Shown here piece after piece: positions 43,821 to 53,026 of a stretch of 63,841 bases of DNA; the stretch's first letter is position 1; every line of letters begins with the position of its first letter. The notes beneath the pieces are model-generated. The model worked only from the letters and a program-made list of their open reading frames with translations, was not told the origin of the DNA and ran no database searches. Position numbers and translations under genes: made by a program. The DNA comes from Anaerolineae bacterium (lineage in GTDB: Bacteria; Chloroflexota; Anaerolineae; Aggregatilineales; Phototrophicaceae), in contig JAJEBE010000030.1 of the NCBI GenBank assembly GCA_022822545.1, forward strand, positions 1-63,841, written 5' to 3'.

Positions 43821-43849
43821 TGTACTGCTTCCCGTGATGTGATACACTC
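43821..43849 (+). promoter_or_regulatory. Sigma70-type promoter of the second sugar ABC operon
   Basis: TTGTAC (43821-43826), 17-base spacer, TACACT (43844-43849), 71 bases before the binding-protein start codon. Confidence 0.6.
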
Positions 43850-43920
43850 AGCCGCACTTTCACCGCATTCTCCACCGCAAACCTGATACCCATTTAATAC
43901 CTAGCAGGAAAGGACTTCCC

Positions 43921-45267
43921 ATGACTGTTGTACGCAAGCTTATGCTACTCTTGGCGCTTGCCATATTCTTGTCCCTGCCGTTTGGGGCGGCGTTCGCTCA
44001 GGATGTGATGGACCCCGCCACCTTCGGCCTGGACGCCAGCAAGCCCTATGATGGCACCCACCTGAAATTCCTGATCTGCTGCAGCACGGCGGCGCAATTC
44101 GCTTCGGCCGCGGCCAAAGGCGACGAAGAATTCACCGCCATGACCGGCATCTCGGTCAGCTGGGGCGATCTGCCTTTCGGCTCCTTCCAGGAACAACTCT
44201 ACCTGGAAGCGACCAACCCCAATACCGAATTTGACATCGTCGCTTTCGTTGACGCCTGGGGCACCAATATCTACGACTTCCTGCATCCGCTCAACGACTT
44301 TGTCGAAGAAGCCGGTATCGACTGGAACGATTATGGACCCGCCTACCAAGGCGCCGCCACCGGCAACAGCGATACGATTTACGGTTTGCCTTTCCGCGGT
44401 CATCCCTTGCTGCTGCACTACCGCGCCGATGTGCTGGAAGCAGTTGGCATGGAGCCGCCCGCGACCTGGCAGGATGTTTCCGCCATCAGCCAGGCGATTG
44501 TCGATAGCGGCATGGACATCACGCCGATCGCGATGCAATACGGTTTGAATGTCGATCAGAATCTATTCAATTGGTACAGCCACCTTTGGGGCGCTGGCAC
44601 CGATATTTTCGACGAGAATTGGGAGCCCAGCTTCAATAACGAGGCAGGCTTGGCCGCGACTGAGCAGTATATGAGCTATTTGCGCGATGGCTATAGCGCG
44701 GAGGCGTCGGTGGCTTGGAACGAGCAGGAAGCCAATACAGAACTGGTACAGGGCCGCGCCGCCATGTTCGTCGGCTGGTGGTGGATGGCCAGCCGCATGA
44801 GCACTTCGGATATTGCCGAAGTCGCCGAAAACGCGGCTTTCGCGCCTGCCCCCGGCTGGGAAGGCGGCGATATCGCCTCCTACGGCTATCTCTGGCCCGT
44901 TGGCATTTTGAAGCAGTCGGACAGCCTGGACGCCGCGCTGGAATATCTGAAATGGCTGACCCACCCGATCACCGAACGGCGCATCGTGCTGGATGAGGAG
45001 TTTGTAAACAACGTCGCCGTCCGCCTCTCGATTCTGGCGGATCCGGAAGTGAATGAATTTCACAACGGACTACTTGAAATCGCCTCGGCCGTATTGGCGA
45101 ACGCCCGCACCATTCCGTTGATCCCGGAATACACCGAGATCATCCCGGTCCTGGCGGAAGCGATCAATGAGTTGGCGACCGACCCGATGGCGGATACCCA
45201 AGCCGTGCTCGATCTCGCCGCCGAAGATGTCCGCTTTGTCATGCAAGCCGCCGGCTACTACGACTAA
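43921..45267 (+). CDS. Extracellular sugar-binding protein (ABC importer, family 1)
   Basis: 448 residues. Signal peptide LMLLLALAIFLSLPFGAAFA, cut near FAQ-D. Mature regions: AAKGDEEFTAMTGISVSW, TEFDIVAFVDAWG, GLPFRGHPLLLHYRADVLE and GRAAMFVGWWWMAS. It captures a carbohydrate for the two permeases that follow. AGGAAAGGA lies upstream of the ATG. It is not closely similar to the binding protein at 14.1-15.3 kb. The operon lacks its own ATPase. Confidence 0.92.
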   Translation: MTVVRKLMLLLALAIFLSLPFGAAFAQDVMDPATFGLDASKPYDGTHLKFLICCSTAAQFASAAAKGDEEFTAMTGISVSWGDLPFGSFQEQLYLEATNPNTEFDIVAFVDAWGTNIYDFLHPLNDFVEEAGIDWNDYGPAYQGAATGNSDTIYGLPFRGHPLLLHYRADVLEAVGMEPPATWQDVSAISQAIVDSGMDITPIAMQYGLNVDQNLFNWYSHLWGAGTDIFDENWEPSFNNEAGLAATEQYMSYLRDGYSAEASVAWNEQEANTELVQGRAAMFVGWWWMASRMSTSDIAEVAENAAFAPAPGWEGGDIASYGYLWPVGILKQSDSLDAALEYLKWLTHPITERRIVLDEEFVNNVAVRLSILADPEVNEFHNGLLEIASAVLANARTIPLIPEYTEIIPVLAEAINELATDPMADTQAVLDLAAEDVRFVMQAAGYYD

Positions 45268-45297
45268 GCACGCGAGCAAGTCACCCTGCATTTGACT

Positions 45298-45334
45298 CCC
45301 CTCCCTCTTGATGGGGGAGGGGCCAGGGGTGGGG
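45298..45334. repeat. CCCCTCCCTCTTGATGGGGG-family repeat
   Basis: Reads CCCCTCCCTCTTGATGGGGG then AGGGGCC AGGGGTGGGG. A near-identical copy occurs inside the MmeI-like gene at 55970-56011. Here its G-rich end occupies the ribosome-binding position of the permease start at 45345. Confidence 0.75.
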
Positions 45335-45344
45335 ATGCTATCTC

Positions 45345-46316
45345 ATGCGCAAGAAACGCTGGGTCCCCTGGGTGCTTGTGGGGCCCGCCCTCCTCATCAT
45401 CGTCCTCACGACGATTTATCCTTTGTTGGCGGCGCTCTATTTCAGCTTCCACAAATACAAGTTGCGGTCGCCCCCGCAATTCGCCATTCAAATCGGCGAC
45501 GGCGGAATCAGCATCGACTGGAGCCTGCTGACGCTGGACAACTACGCGCTGGCATTCAACGATTCGCGTTTCATCAACAGCTTGCAAGTCACCTTCTGGT
45601 TCACCGTGATCAGCGTGGCCCTTTCGGTCATCATCGGGCTGGGCATCGCCGTCATCGTGCAGAAAGGCGGCAAGCTGCATACGCTGACCAAAGTGCTGCT
45701 GATCTTTCCCTTCGCCGTCAGCCCGGCGCTGAAAGGCTACAGTTGGCGCTTCATGCTGAACGAGAATTACGGCATTTACGATCTGCTGATTGACAGCCTG
45801 GTCGTCAAGCCGATCAACTTTCTGCTATCCATCGTGAATGCCTTGCCCTTCGCTGAGATACCCCTTGTGAGCGAGTCGATCGTCTGGCTGGGCGATAAGT
45901 TCTGGGCGCTCTTCATGCTGGCGATGAGCGAGACCTGGGGCTGGGCGCCTTTGATCGCCTTGATGTTCGTCGGCGCCCTGGGTTCCATAGACGAGCAAAT
46001 ATTCGAAGCGGCGCGCATTGACGGCGCCAATCGCCTGCAGATATTCTTCCGCGTCACCCTGCCCCTGCTGCGCCCGGTCATCTTGATCGTCACCATGCTC
46101 AAGACGATCTTCTCCCTGAAAATGTTCGATCAGGTAGTGACGATGACCGGCGGCGGACCAGTCCGCGCCACGCAGACCATCAATTATTACATTCATCAGG
46201 TCGGCTTCGTCCGGGGCCTGGATATCGGCTACGCCTCTGCGCAGTCTTATATTCTGGTCGTCATATTGACAGTTTGCGCCGTGCTGTATGTATCGCTGGT
46301 TCTGAACCGTGATTGA
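45345..46316 (+). CDS. Sugar ABC transporter permease, MalF type
   Basis: 323 residues, six or more membrane segments (VPWVLVGPALLIIVLTTIYP first). The EAA loop is EAARIDGANRLQIFFRVTLPLL (about 222-243), preceded by GALGSIDEQIF. The start lies 10 bases after a dispersed G-rich repeat, whose GGGGTGGGG is the only Shine-Dalgarno-like sequence available. It is followed after 9 bp by the MalG-type permease. Part of the operon with the binding protein at 43.9 kb. Confidence 0.9.
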   Translation: MRKKRWVPWVLVGPALLIIVLTTIYPLLAALYFSFHKYKLRSPPQFAIQIGDGGISIDWSLLTLDNYALAFNDSRFINSLQVTFWFTVISVALSVIIGLGIAVIVQKGGKLHTLTKVLLIFPFAVSPALKGYSWRFMLNENYGIYDLLIDSLVVKPINFLLSIVNALPFAEIPLVSESIVWLGDKFWALFMLAMSETWGWAPLIALMFVGALGSIDEQIFEAARIDGANRLQIFFRVTLPLLRPVILIVTMLKTIFSLKMFDQVVTMTGGGPVRATQTINYYIHQVGFVRGLDIGYASAQSYILVVILTVCAVLYVSLVLNRD

Positions 46317-46325
46317 GACAAAACG

Positions 46326-47237
46326 ATGACAGCCGGGACCGTCATCAAGAGCAAAGCAAGCGCCTGGCAGCGGAGCGCGAAGCTGCTGGAAACGGCCGCG
46401 CTGCTCCTCATCATCGCCTTTATCATGCTGCCTATAGTATGGCTGGCGCTGACCTCGGTCAAATCGCAGGAAAAAGCCTATACCACCGACATCATCTTTA
46501 CACCCACCTTGGATAACTTCGAGATCATCTTTTCCGACAAGTCGGTGATCATCAACGAAGGCACCGAGCGGGAACGGGGCGAAGTCGGGCGGAACATGTT
46601 CCCCAACGTCATCAACAGCGTCGTCGTCTCCGGCGCGACCATTCTGATCGCCATCCCGCTGGCGACGCTGGCCGCCTATGCCTTCAGCCGCTATCAATTT
46701 CTGGGCAATGGCGTCCTGCTCATCTGGATTCTGACGACACAATTCATCCCCGCCATTGTGGTCGCTATCCCCTTCTTCACGCTCTTTCGCACCGTCGAAG
46801 TCTTCGGCAGTTCACTGCTGGGCACCCGCCTGGGCTTGATCATCGTCAACATGTCCATCGTCCTGCCCTATGCCATCTGGATGATCAAGGGCTTCGTCGA
46901 CGCCCTGCCCGGTGAAATCGAAGAAGCCGCCTTCGTCGATGGCTGCAACGACTTTCAAATACTCTTCTACATCTCGCTGCCGCTGATCCGCCCGGGCGTT
47001 TTAGTGGCGTCAGTCTTCGCTTTCATCATGTCCTGGAACGAATTCCTCTTCGCTTTGATCATCGGGCGCGAGATGCGCACGATGCAAGTCGCGCTGATGA
47101 CCACCAGCGGCGCCCGCGGCATCATGTGGGAACAGATGGCCGCCGCCGGCATGGTGGTGATGGTGCCGATATTCTTTCTGGCGCTGTTCATCCGCAAGAA
47201 TGTGGTCGATGGCTTGACTATGGGCGCGGTGAAATGA
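46326..47237 (+). CDS. Sugar ABC transporter permease, MalG type
   Basis: 303 residues with six membrane segments (LLIIAFIMLPIVWLALTSV first). EAA loop: EEAAFVDGCNDFQILFYISLP (about 197-217). It has an insertion after the first membrane segment (EGTERERGEVGRNMFP) typical of this group. Last gene of the second sugar importer; no ATPase or hydrolase follows, and a small-gene pair of opposite direction lies 58 bp downstream. Confidence 0.9.
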   Translation: MTAGTVIKSKASAWQRSAKLLETAALLLIIAFIMLPIVWLALTSVKSQEKAYTTDIIFTPTLDNFEIIFSDKSVIINEGTERERGEVGRNMFPNVINSVVVSGATILIAIPLATLAAYAFSRYQFLGNGVLLIWILTTQFIPAIVVAIPFFTLFRTVEVFGSSLLGTRLGLIIVNMSIVLPYAIWMIKGFVDALPGEIEEAAFVDGCNDFQILFYISLPLIRPGVLVASVFAFIMSWNEFLFALIIGREMRTMQVALMTTSGARGIMWEQMAAAGMVVMVPIFFLALFIRKNVVDGLTMGAVK

Positions 47238-47294
47238 CCCCGCCGTATTCCAGCGGAGCCTATAGACTGCAAGGACCTTCAAGGGGCGCAGGCG

Positions 47295-47495
47295 CTAGGC
47301 TAGCGTGGTTTCTTTCTGGCTGGGCGCTGGCTCGACAGCAAGGTTGTTCTCTTTGAGATAGGCAGCGAGGTCTTTCGCCGTGGGCATCTGCCCGGTGGCG
47401 ATGAGATGTTCCCGACGCATTCTGTTCAGTTTTGCAATCTCACGCTTTACTATAGCCTGCTGGTCGCGAATCTCTTGTGAATATTCGTAAGCCAT
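47295..47495 (-). CDS. Small helical protein, second gene of a pair
   Basis: From ATG 47495 (GGAG 6 bases upstream) the product has 66 residues; an in-frame ATG at 47507 is less well placed. It is basic and helical (IRDQQAIVKREIAKLNRMRREHL), with a polar tail. It follows the 79-residue gene by 17 bp. I do not recognise a family. Size, charge and pairing recall toxin-antitoxin modules, without a matched motif. Confidence 0.5.
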   Translation of the reverse strand: MAYEYSQEIRDQQAIVKREIAKLNRMRREHLIATGQMPTAKDLAAYLKENNLAVEPAPSQKETTLA

Positions 47496-47512
47496 ACGTC
47501 GCTCCATTCCAG

Positions 47513-47752
47513 CTATTGAACTTGCATGATTTCCAACACAATATCATCTTCGGCGGTCAAACAGGTGTACACAACGAGATAACTGCACCCTTCATGGACG
47601 ACATGATCCGAACGCCATTGACCGTTCATGAGATCAACCCAGAATTGCGGCGAATTCATCATGGTTTCCGCAAGTGACAACATCTTTGAGTCGGAAAACT
47701 CGGATACTTCACGCTCCCATTGAATTGTACGTAATTGAGAAACGGATAGCAT
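47513..47752 (-). CDS. Small protein, first gene of a pair
   Basis: 79 residues; alternating strands at the end (SYLVVYTCLTAEDDIVLEIMQVQ) recall the beta-sheet end of RelE/ParE-like folds, but no basic RNA-binding cluster is seen. No strong ribosome site precedes ATG 47752. Base use is more AT-rich than neighbours. Together with the 66-residue gene it may form a foreign two-gene module. Confidence 0.45.
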   Translation of the reverse strand: MLSVSQLRTIQWEREVSEFSDSKMLSLAETMMNSPQFWVDLMNGQWRSDHVVHEGCSYLVVYTCLTAEDDIVLEIMQVQ

Positions 47753-47883
47753 TGGCTGGGTTGGCTTTGTGAATTACAAGTTCCTGAAAATCCTTCAATT
47801 ATTTTCGTGTAGATAAATTTAGCAAGCTATACGCGCAAAGTCAAATCGTAACGACAGCCGTCCCCGATTCGCTGCGGCGCTGA

Positions 47884-49653
47884 CTATTCCTCCGGTCCCG
47901 CCAGCCAGCTCTCCGGTATCACCACCGGCCGCTCCTGACCGGTCACAGCGGCAAACCAGCGCAGCATATTCACAGCGCGCTCGGTCATCGCGCTCGCTTC
48001 GCGCATGGCGTCCAGCCGGGCGTCAAACAGCACTCCCCCGCGCCCGCCCGGGAGGCGCAGGCGCAAGCGGCGCTTCCCGCCAATCGAAAGGCCGCGCCTC
48101 GCTTGAATCCGCAGGTCAACGCTGGCGGCCGCCCCCACGGGCAAATGCCAGACATCGCCGACCGCGACATCGCGTTCGATTCCGTCTCCGTTTTGCATGA
48201 TCGCGCTGACTTTGATGGCGTTGGCGCCGCTGGCCGCCCTGCCGGCGACGCGAATCAGCGTGCCGACATTTTCCAGCACCTGGCTGTTGAGAAGCTGCAC
48301 GACCGCCATCGGCTCGACCGCCGCCAACGCCCCCAGCGCAGCCAGCGCCCCGTGAGGATCGGCTTTGACCTCCAGCACGCCGTCGCATTCAAGCGCATCG
48401 GCCAGCAGCAGCATATCCAGCGCGCCCTGGCCGCTGCCTGTAATGGTCGCGCCCGCCAAAAGCGCCAGCGCGACGCGCGTCGGGTCCGGCGTATCCTTCA
48501 AGCCGATCGTCTGCTTTCTTAACTCCGTCAACAGGTAACGAATGCCGGCGCGCAGCAGGGCATACTCGATGTAGCGCGCGCGCATATCCAGCGGCACGCT
48601 GTCCAGGCGCAAGCCTTTGTCGAGGACATACTGCGTCAGTTCGTTCCGGCGCGGATGGAAAGGCAACCACTGAGAGACCGCCTCCTGGCCGATACGCTCG
48701 AGAGCGGCCGCCGCGCTCTGCCCGCTGCCGATGTCGCTGCGGACGAGAGTATGAACAGCCCCCTGCTGGGCCAATGAAAGCAGCGAGCGCGCGCTGCCGA
48801 AGTCTATCGTTAAAACCGCGCCGCTGACCTGACGAGAGAAGAATGCCGTCATCGTTTCGATGCCGCGGGCGCTTGGCTGGATGCCCGAATCCGACATCGC
48901 CGCGACCCTCTTGTAACTTTTACTCGCTCGCCTGCTGGCGTCAAAGTAGCCCCCCAGCGCGCGTTGCACCCCATCGAGATTGATGCCGCCGTGCCCCCGG
49001 ATATTAGGCGCGATCAAGACTTCGACATGCTGCGCCAGCATCTCGCGGACGGTTGCGGTCAAGCTGCTGTTGCCGGCGTAAACGACCGTCGGTCGGCTGC
49101 CCGCCGTGATCAAAGCGACCGCCTGGCGCACGATCGCCAGCAAATCCAGCAAAACAGTCCGCGCGCCGCCGTCCGTCCCGCCCGTGATGAGGATCAGTTG
49201 CGGCCGGCTGTGCACGAGGCGGTTGAGCCGAGCGCGGGCGGTCATGCCGTCTTCCAGGTGCAACTCGGCGGCAGCGTCAATATAGAAGGGCGCGATAGCG
49301 CGGCGGGCGGCGGCAATATCTTGCCTCTCGTAAAGCCCTGCCAGCACAGCCCGCGTCGGCAGGCCCGCGCTCGCTGTGGTCAAGCAATAATCGACGCCGA
49401 CGCGATCGGCTTGCTCCGGGCGAATCAGCCTCCCCTTTTCGTCGAAGAAGCGGCGGCCGCTGGAATCCGCGATTTCCCGTAAGACACCAGCCAGACCGAC
49501 GGCAACATCGTCAGTCGGCGAGCCGATGGTGCTGCGGCCCTTGCCTTGCGCCACCAAACGATACTCGCCATCGACGACATCAAAGAGCAGGACGCGCGTG
49601 TTCACGTTGCCGAAGTCGGCCGCGAGGATCGAATTGATCGGTCTTTCGCTCAT
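47884..49653 (-). CDS. MutL/GlmL-family actin-fold ATPase
   Basis: 589 residues. N-terminal actin-like phosphate 1 motif: ILAADFGNVNTRVLLFDVV (residues 8-26); ITGGTDGGARTVLLDLL and VLTIDFGSARSLLSLA (about 285) supply the second phosphate loop. The family name comes from the glutamate mutase L protein, a putative cobalamin reactivase, but no glutamate mutase or B12 gene lies here. Instead it ends a six-gene operon of membrane proteins, with a 3-bp gap to the one before. It may be an ATP-driven motor or regulator for that membrane complex. The C-terminal 200 residues (VLFDARLDAMRE, INALKVS-like) are less conserved. Confidence 0.8.
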   Translation of the reverse strand: MSERPINSILAADFGNVNTRVLLFDVVDGEYRLVAQGKGRSTIGSPTDDVAVGLAGVLREIADSSGRRFFDEKGRLIRPEQADRVGVDYCLTTASAGLPTRAVLAGLYERQDIAAARRAIAPFYIDAAAELHLEDGMTARARLNRLVHSRPQLILITGGTDGGARTVLLDLLAIVRQAVALITAGSRPTVVYAGNSSLTATVREMLAQHVEVLIAPNIRGHGGINLDGVQRALGGYFDASRRASKSYKRVAAMSDSGIQPSARGIETMTAFFSRQVSGAVLTIDFGSARSLLSLAQQGAVHTLVRSDIGSGQSAAAALERIGQEAVSQWLPFHPRRNELTQYVLDKGLRLDSVPLDMRARYIEYALLRAGIRYLLTELRKQTIGLKDTPDPTRVALALLAGATITGSGQGALDMLLLADALECDGVLEVKADPHGALAALGALAAVEPMAVVQLLNSQVLENVGTLIRVAGRAASGANAIKVSAIMQNGDGIERDVAVGDVWHLPVGAAASVDLRIQARRGLSIGGKRRLRLRLPGGRGGVLFDARLDAMREASAMTERAVNMLRWFAAVTGQERPVVIPESWLAGPEE

Positions 49654-49656
49654 GGA

Positions 49657-50337
49657 TCAGGCTCCAAATTGAAACAGGAAGCCGATCCGCTCCGTCAGGA
49701 TCGTCAGGCTGGTCAGCAAGGTCGACGCGTAGATGGCGCCGAGCGCAGTGACGAGGAAGGCCTTGCCGATATGGCGGAAACCGCGGCCGACCCGGCTCTG
49801 CTCTTCGGAGCCATCGGAGCGCGCCCGCACTTGATAGTGGAAATAATAGAGCCCGGTCATCGTCCCGACGAAGATGAGCAGCGTATCGACCAGCGCGTTG
49901 AAATCCGCCGTGAGATCGTCCGGCAGAGCGACGGTCGCGTGCAGCAAGGGGAAGAGCGTGCCGTTGAGCGCGCCGACCACGCCCACGGAAGCGCCAACCA
50001 CAATGACGACAGCGAAGACGCTGTTCGTCAACCAGGTGAGCGACTTGACCGGCTTGAGCAACAAGAGCAAACCGAACAGCAAGGCGGCGGCGAAGATAGT
50101 GATATCGGCGCGCCAGCCCAGCGCCGTCCAACTGGTCGACTGATTCTGAATATCCTGCAGATACGGCAGGATCACGCCTTCGTAGCTGACGATGAGCGTG
50201 AAGGCGGCGGTCATGCCGACGAAGATGTAAACCGCGACCCGATACAAGTTGCCGATCAACGGCAGATCGCCCAGCAGGTAACTGAAGACCATGAGGGTCA
50301 AGACGAAGCTGACGATGGTGATTGTGTTTTCCGCCAT
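49657..50337 (-). CDS. Multi-spanning membrane protein of the MutL operon
   Basis: 226 residues with six or seven membrane segments (ITIVSFVLTLMVFSYLLG, VAVYIFVGMTAAFTLIV, DITIFAAALLFGLLLLL, and at the end FLVTALGAIYASTLLTSLTIL). Between segments 5 and 6 is a charged stretch (RARSDGSEEQSRVGRGF). I do not recognise a named family. It starts 6 bp after the 670-residue protein and ends 3 bp before the MutL-like gene. A channel or scaffold in the membrane complex is inferred from context. Confidence 0.7.
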   Translation of the reverse strand: MAENTITIVSFVLTLMVFSYLLGDLPLIGNLYRVAVYIFVGMTAAFTLIVSYEGVILPYLQDIQNQSTSWTALGWRADITIFAAALLFGLLLLLKPVKSLTWLTNSVFAVVIVVGASVGVVGALNGTLFPLLHATVALPDDLTADFNALVDTLLIFVGTMTGLYYFHYQVRARSDGSEEQSRVGRGFRHIGKAFLVTALGAIYASTLLTSLTILTERIGFLFQFGA

Positions 50338-50343
50338 GTTCCC

Positions 50344-52356
50344 TTAACTGCCTTGCGAATTGCGCCGGCGCATCAGCCCGCGCGCCGCATAAATAGTATT
50401 GCCGAACACGATCACCAGAATCGCAGCCAGCGTGCCCAGCGTCATGGCTTGCAGCCGCGGAACCTCGAGACCGCGGTCGCGGCTCAGGATCAGTTCGGGG
50501 CGGTCGCCCCCGCCTGAAGTCGGCGGCTGCGCCTGGTAAAAACGCGGACGGTTCTTGCTCAGGCGCAAACTGAAATCCAACTGCAAAACCGCGCGTTCAG
50601 GCGGCGCGTCGGCCGAAGCGCTGGCTTGCCCGCCGGCAAATTCGGACGCCGTAACGACGCGCTCTTCGACGAGGAAGGCCGCTATCCAGGCTCTCACGCC
50701 GCCGGGCAGCAAGATGTTGTACCAACTGCCATCGCCGTTGGTCCCAAGCACTTCGAAGATATCGCCCTGATAACCCAAGCCGAGGATTTCGTCGACCGTC
50801 GTCGGTCCGCGGCGGATATTGACGCTCTGCTCCGATATGACCTCGACGGCGCGAATGGTCGCTTCAGTGGCGGTCGGCGCCGGCGTATCGGTGGGCAGCG
50901 GCGTCTCGGTCGGCGGCGGGGTAGCGGTCATGAATGGACTTGCCGTTGGCGGCGCGGTCGCCGTCGGTTGGGGCAGCGCCGTCGCCGGGGCAACTTCGAT
51001 TTGGGCTTCGGTCGCTCGCGGCAATTCCGCTTGAGAATCCGATACCACATTTACCGGCAACACCTCGGGGCCGGCTTCGGGGTCAATCGGCGCATTAGGC
51101 AGCAGCGCGCCGAAGTTCTTCGCCAGCTTTTCGCCATAGGTGAAGGCGTCGCGGATGCCGGTGACGGGCCCCACGATCGAGGTCATGCTATCGGCGTAAG
51201 CTTGGGCCAGCGGCTGCGCGGCATAACCCGTCGTCACCAGCAGACGACGCCCGCCCGGCGCCGACAGGACCTGCTCAACCCAATTCCGGACAGCTTCGGC
51301 GCTCTCGGCAATGAGCACGATTTCCGTCATCTCGTCGAGCGCCTCGAACTCCAGCCCGGTGGGCAAGCCCTTGGCCGATATGCGGACGACATCCGCGAAG
51401 TTCTGGCTGAGCTCGCGCAAGCCCAGGGCGCCGCCCGGCAGATAGCGCAGCAGGAAGTAATCCTCGCCATGCAGCAGTTGCGCATCGGCCCCGGCCAGCG
51501 AGCGGTTGATGCCCCGGATGATATTCTGCGCGTGAACGATGGCGATGGGATTGCTGCTGACGATAAGCGGCCTGGCGCGTTGGGCGAAGATATGCCGCAG
51601 CAGCAACTCGGCCAGGAGGTCCAACTCGCCGGCGGCGGTCGGCCCATATTCGAAGGCGACCAAGATCGTGTCGTCCCCGCTGATATTGTCCAGCAGATTG
51701 TAAAAGGCAGTCGGCCCCGGTCGATCTTCATGAAACTCGGCCGGCGGCAACTCGCCCTCGGCATAATCCGATGAAACGAAAGGCAAGCAGACGACCAGGA
51801 CCAACAACGCCCTGCCCAGCAGCCGCGGTACAGCGCTTAAAGAGAAGGCGGGCAATTCGCGGCGGCCGCCAGTCCCCTGCGACTGCTCGGGACCGCCGAC
51901 GATATCGCGCAGCATCTCGACTTGCTGCTGCTGCGCCTTGGATAGCGCGGCCGCGCTGATGACGCCGCCGGGTTTGCTTTGCAACTCGGGTGAGGTCAAG
52001 ATGTCATCGACATCATAAAGCGCTTGATTGGCCGGCTGCGTCGTGACAACGGAGCGTCCTCGCAGCGCCCGCAAGCGATCGTCCAGGTCATCCAGCGGGC
52101 GTTCCTGCTGGCCGCCGAGAAGCTCCGCCGCACTCGGTTGACCGCTCGTGGACGCGGGCCGGCGGCTCAGGCGCGGCAAGCTTGGCAAACGCAAACGCGG
52201 AAGACGAGCCAGGCTCGGCCGAGACGGCAAGGAAGGTCGACCGGGCAAACGCGGCAAGAAGCGGCGCAGACCACGACGGCTGCTCTGCGCTTCCTCTTCT
52301 TGCGCGGAGGCCTCGATGCTTTCGCTATATTTCAGCCAGTTGAATTCTTCGTCCAT
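50344..52356 (-). CDS. Large bitopic membrane protein with Rossmann-like outer domain and SH3 domain
   Basis: 670 residues. 1-180: cytoplasmic, low complexity, with repeated Pro/Arg/Ser motif (RPSLPSRPSLARLPRLRLP). About 183-198: membrane segment (LLGRALLVLVVCLPFV). About 200-480: outside domain of alternating strands and helices with YFLLRYLPGGALGLREL and VRNWVEQVLSAPGGRRLLVTT. A Thr/Pro linker (PTATAPPTASPFMTATPPP) leads to an SH3b domain (SVNIRRGPTTVDEILGLG, AWIAAFLVEERV). A second membrane segment closes the chain (LGTLAAILVIVFGNTIYAA). The inner domain shows no enzyme motifs I recognise. Probably links a cytoplasmic partner to the cell wall. Central gene of the MutL operon. Confidence 0.7.
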   Translation of the reverse strand: MDEEFNWLKYSESIEASAQEEEAQSSRRGLRRFLPRLPGRPSLPSRPSLARLPRLRLPSLPRLSRRPASTSGQPSAAELLGGQQERPLDDLDDRLRALRGRSVVTTQPANQALYDVDDILTSPELQSKPGGVISAAALSKAQQQQVEMLRDIVGGPEQSQGTGGRRELPAFSLSAVPRLLGRALLVLVVCLPFVSSDYAEGELPPAEFHEDRPGPTAFYNLLDNISGDDTILVAFEYGPTAAGELDLLAELLLRHIFAQRARPLIVSSNPIAIVHAQNIIRGINRSLAGADAQLLHGEDYFLLRYLPGGALGLRELSQNFADVVRISAKGLPTGLEFEALDEMTEIVLIAESAEAVRNWVEQVLSAPGGRRLLVTTGYAAQPLAQAYADSMTSIVGPVTGIRDAFTYGEKLAKNFGALLPNAPIDPEAGPEVLPVNVVSDSQAELPRATEAQIEVAPATALPQPTATAPPTASPFMTATPPPTETPLPTDTPAPTATEATIRAVEVISEQSVNIRRGPTTVDEILGLGYQGDIFEVLGTNGDGSWYNILLPGGVRAWIAAFLVEERVVTASEFAGGQASASADAPPERAVLQLDFSLRLSKNRPRFYQAQPPTSGGGDRPELILSRDRGLEVPRLQAMTLGTLAAILVIVFGNTIYAARGLMRRRNSQGS

Positions 52357-52359
52357 CGC

Positions 52360-53010
52360 CTATCCCCGGAAGGAGCGATCCTGGCCCAGCAGCGCCCGTA
52401 CGCCCGTGACAACCGTGCCCAGCGCAATGCCAAGCAGCAGGGCGCGCGCGCCGGCCCCCACCGGAACCCGCATCAGCCAGTCCCGCCAGGCTTGCACCGG
52501 CGCCAGCTCCGCCAGCGGCAAGCTGCCCAGCAAGACAAGCACCACCACCGCGACAAAGAGCAAGCCCCAGATATCGGCGCGCTTGCCCAACACGCGCGAG
52601 CCGCCATGCAGCAGCGACAAGCAAAGCAGCGCCGCCAATGCCGACTCAATCGGCACCTGCACCGCCTCCAGCAGCGATGTATCGCCCTGCCGCGCCACAT
52701 ACCAAAACACGGTGAAGCCGAAGCTGGCCAGCATAACGGCGCTGTAGGCCTTGCCCCGCGCCAGCCGCCCCACATGCACGGTGAGCAGATTCGCAATGCC
52801 GATGACAATGCTCAGCGCCACCACAATCGTGGCGAGGCGCAGCAGCACATCCGCCGGCAAGGCCAGCAAACCCGCCAACTGCGCGCTGCCCGGCTGCTCG
52901 CCGAAGAGCGCCGGATTATCCCCCAGCAGCAAGCTGAGCGCCGTAACCACGCCGACCGCGAAAGCCACAAACGCGGAAAGAGCGATGCCGTAGCGTTGAC
53001 CGCGCCCCAT
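52360..53010 (-). CDS. Multi-spanning membrane protein of the MutL operon
   Basis: 216 residues from ATG 53010 (GGGAG 7 bases upstream); a longer frame from 53061 would overlap the previous gene and lacks a site. Six or seven membrane segments (FAVGVVTALSLLLGD, LATIVVALSIVIGIANLL, VMLASFGFTVFWYV, IWGLLFVAVVVLVLLG). Similar in size to, but not an obvious copy of, the 226-residue protein downstream. 16 bp after the 272-residue gene, 3 bp before the 670-residue gene. Function unknown. Confidence 0.7.
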   Translation of the reverse strand: MGRGQRYGIALSAFVAFAVGVVTALSLLLGDNPALFGEQPGSAQLAGLLALPADVLLRLATIVVALSIVIGIANLLTVHVGRLARGKAYSAVMLASFGFTVFWYVARQGDTSLLEAVQVPIESALAALLCLSLLHGGSRVLGKRADIWGLLFVAVVVLVLLGSLPLAELAPVQAWRDWLMRVPVGAGARALLLGIALGTVVTGVRALLGQDRSFRG

Positions 53011-53026
53011 AAGCGACTCCCTCGGG

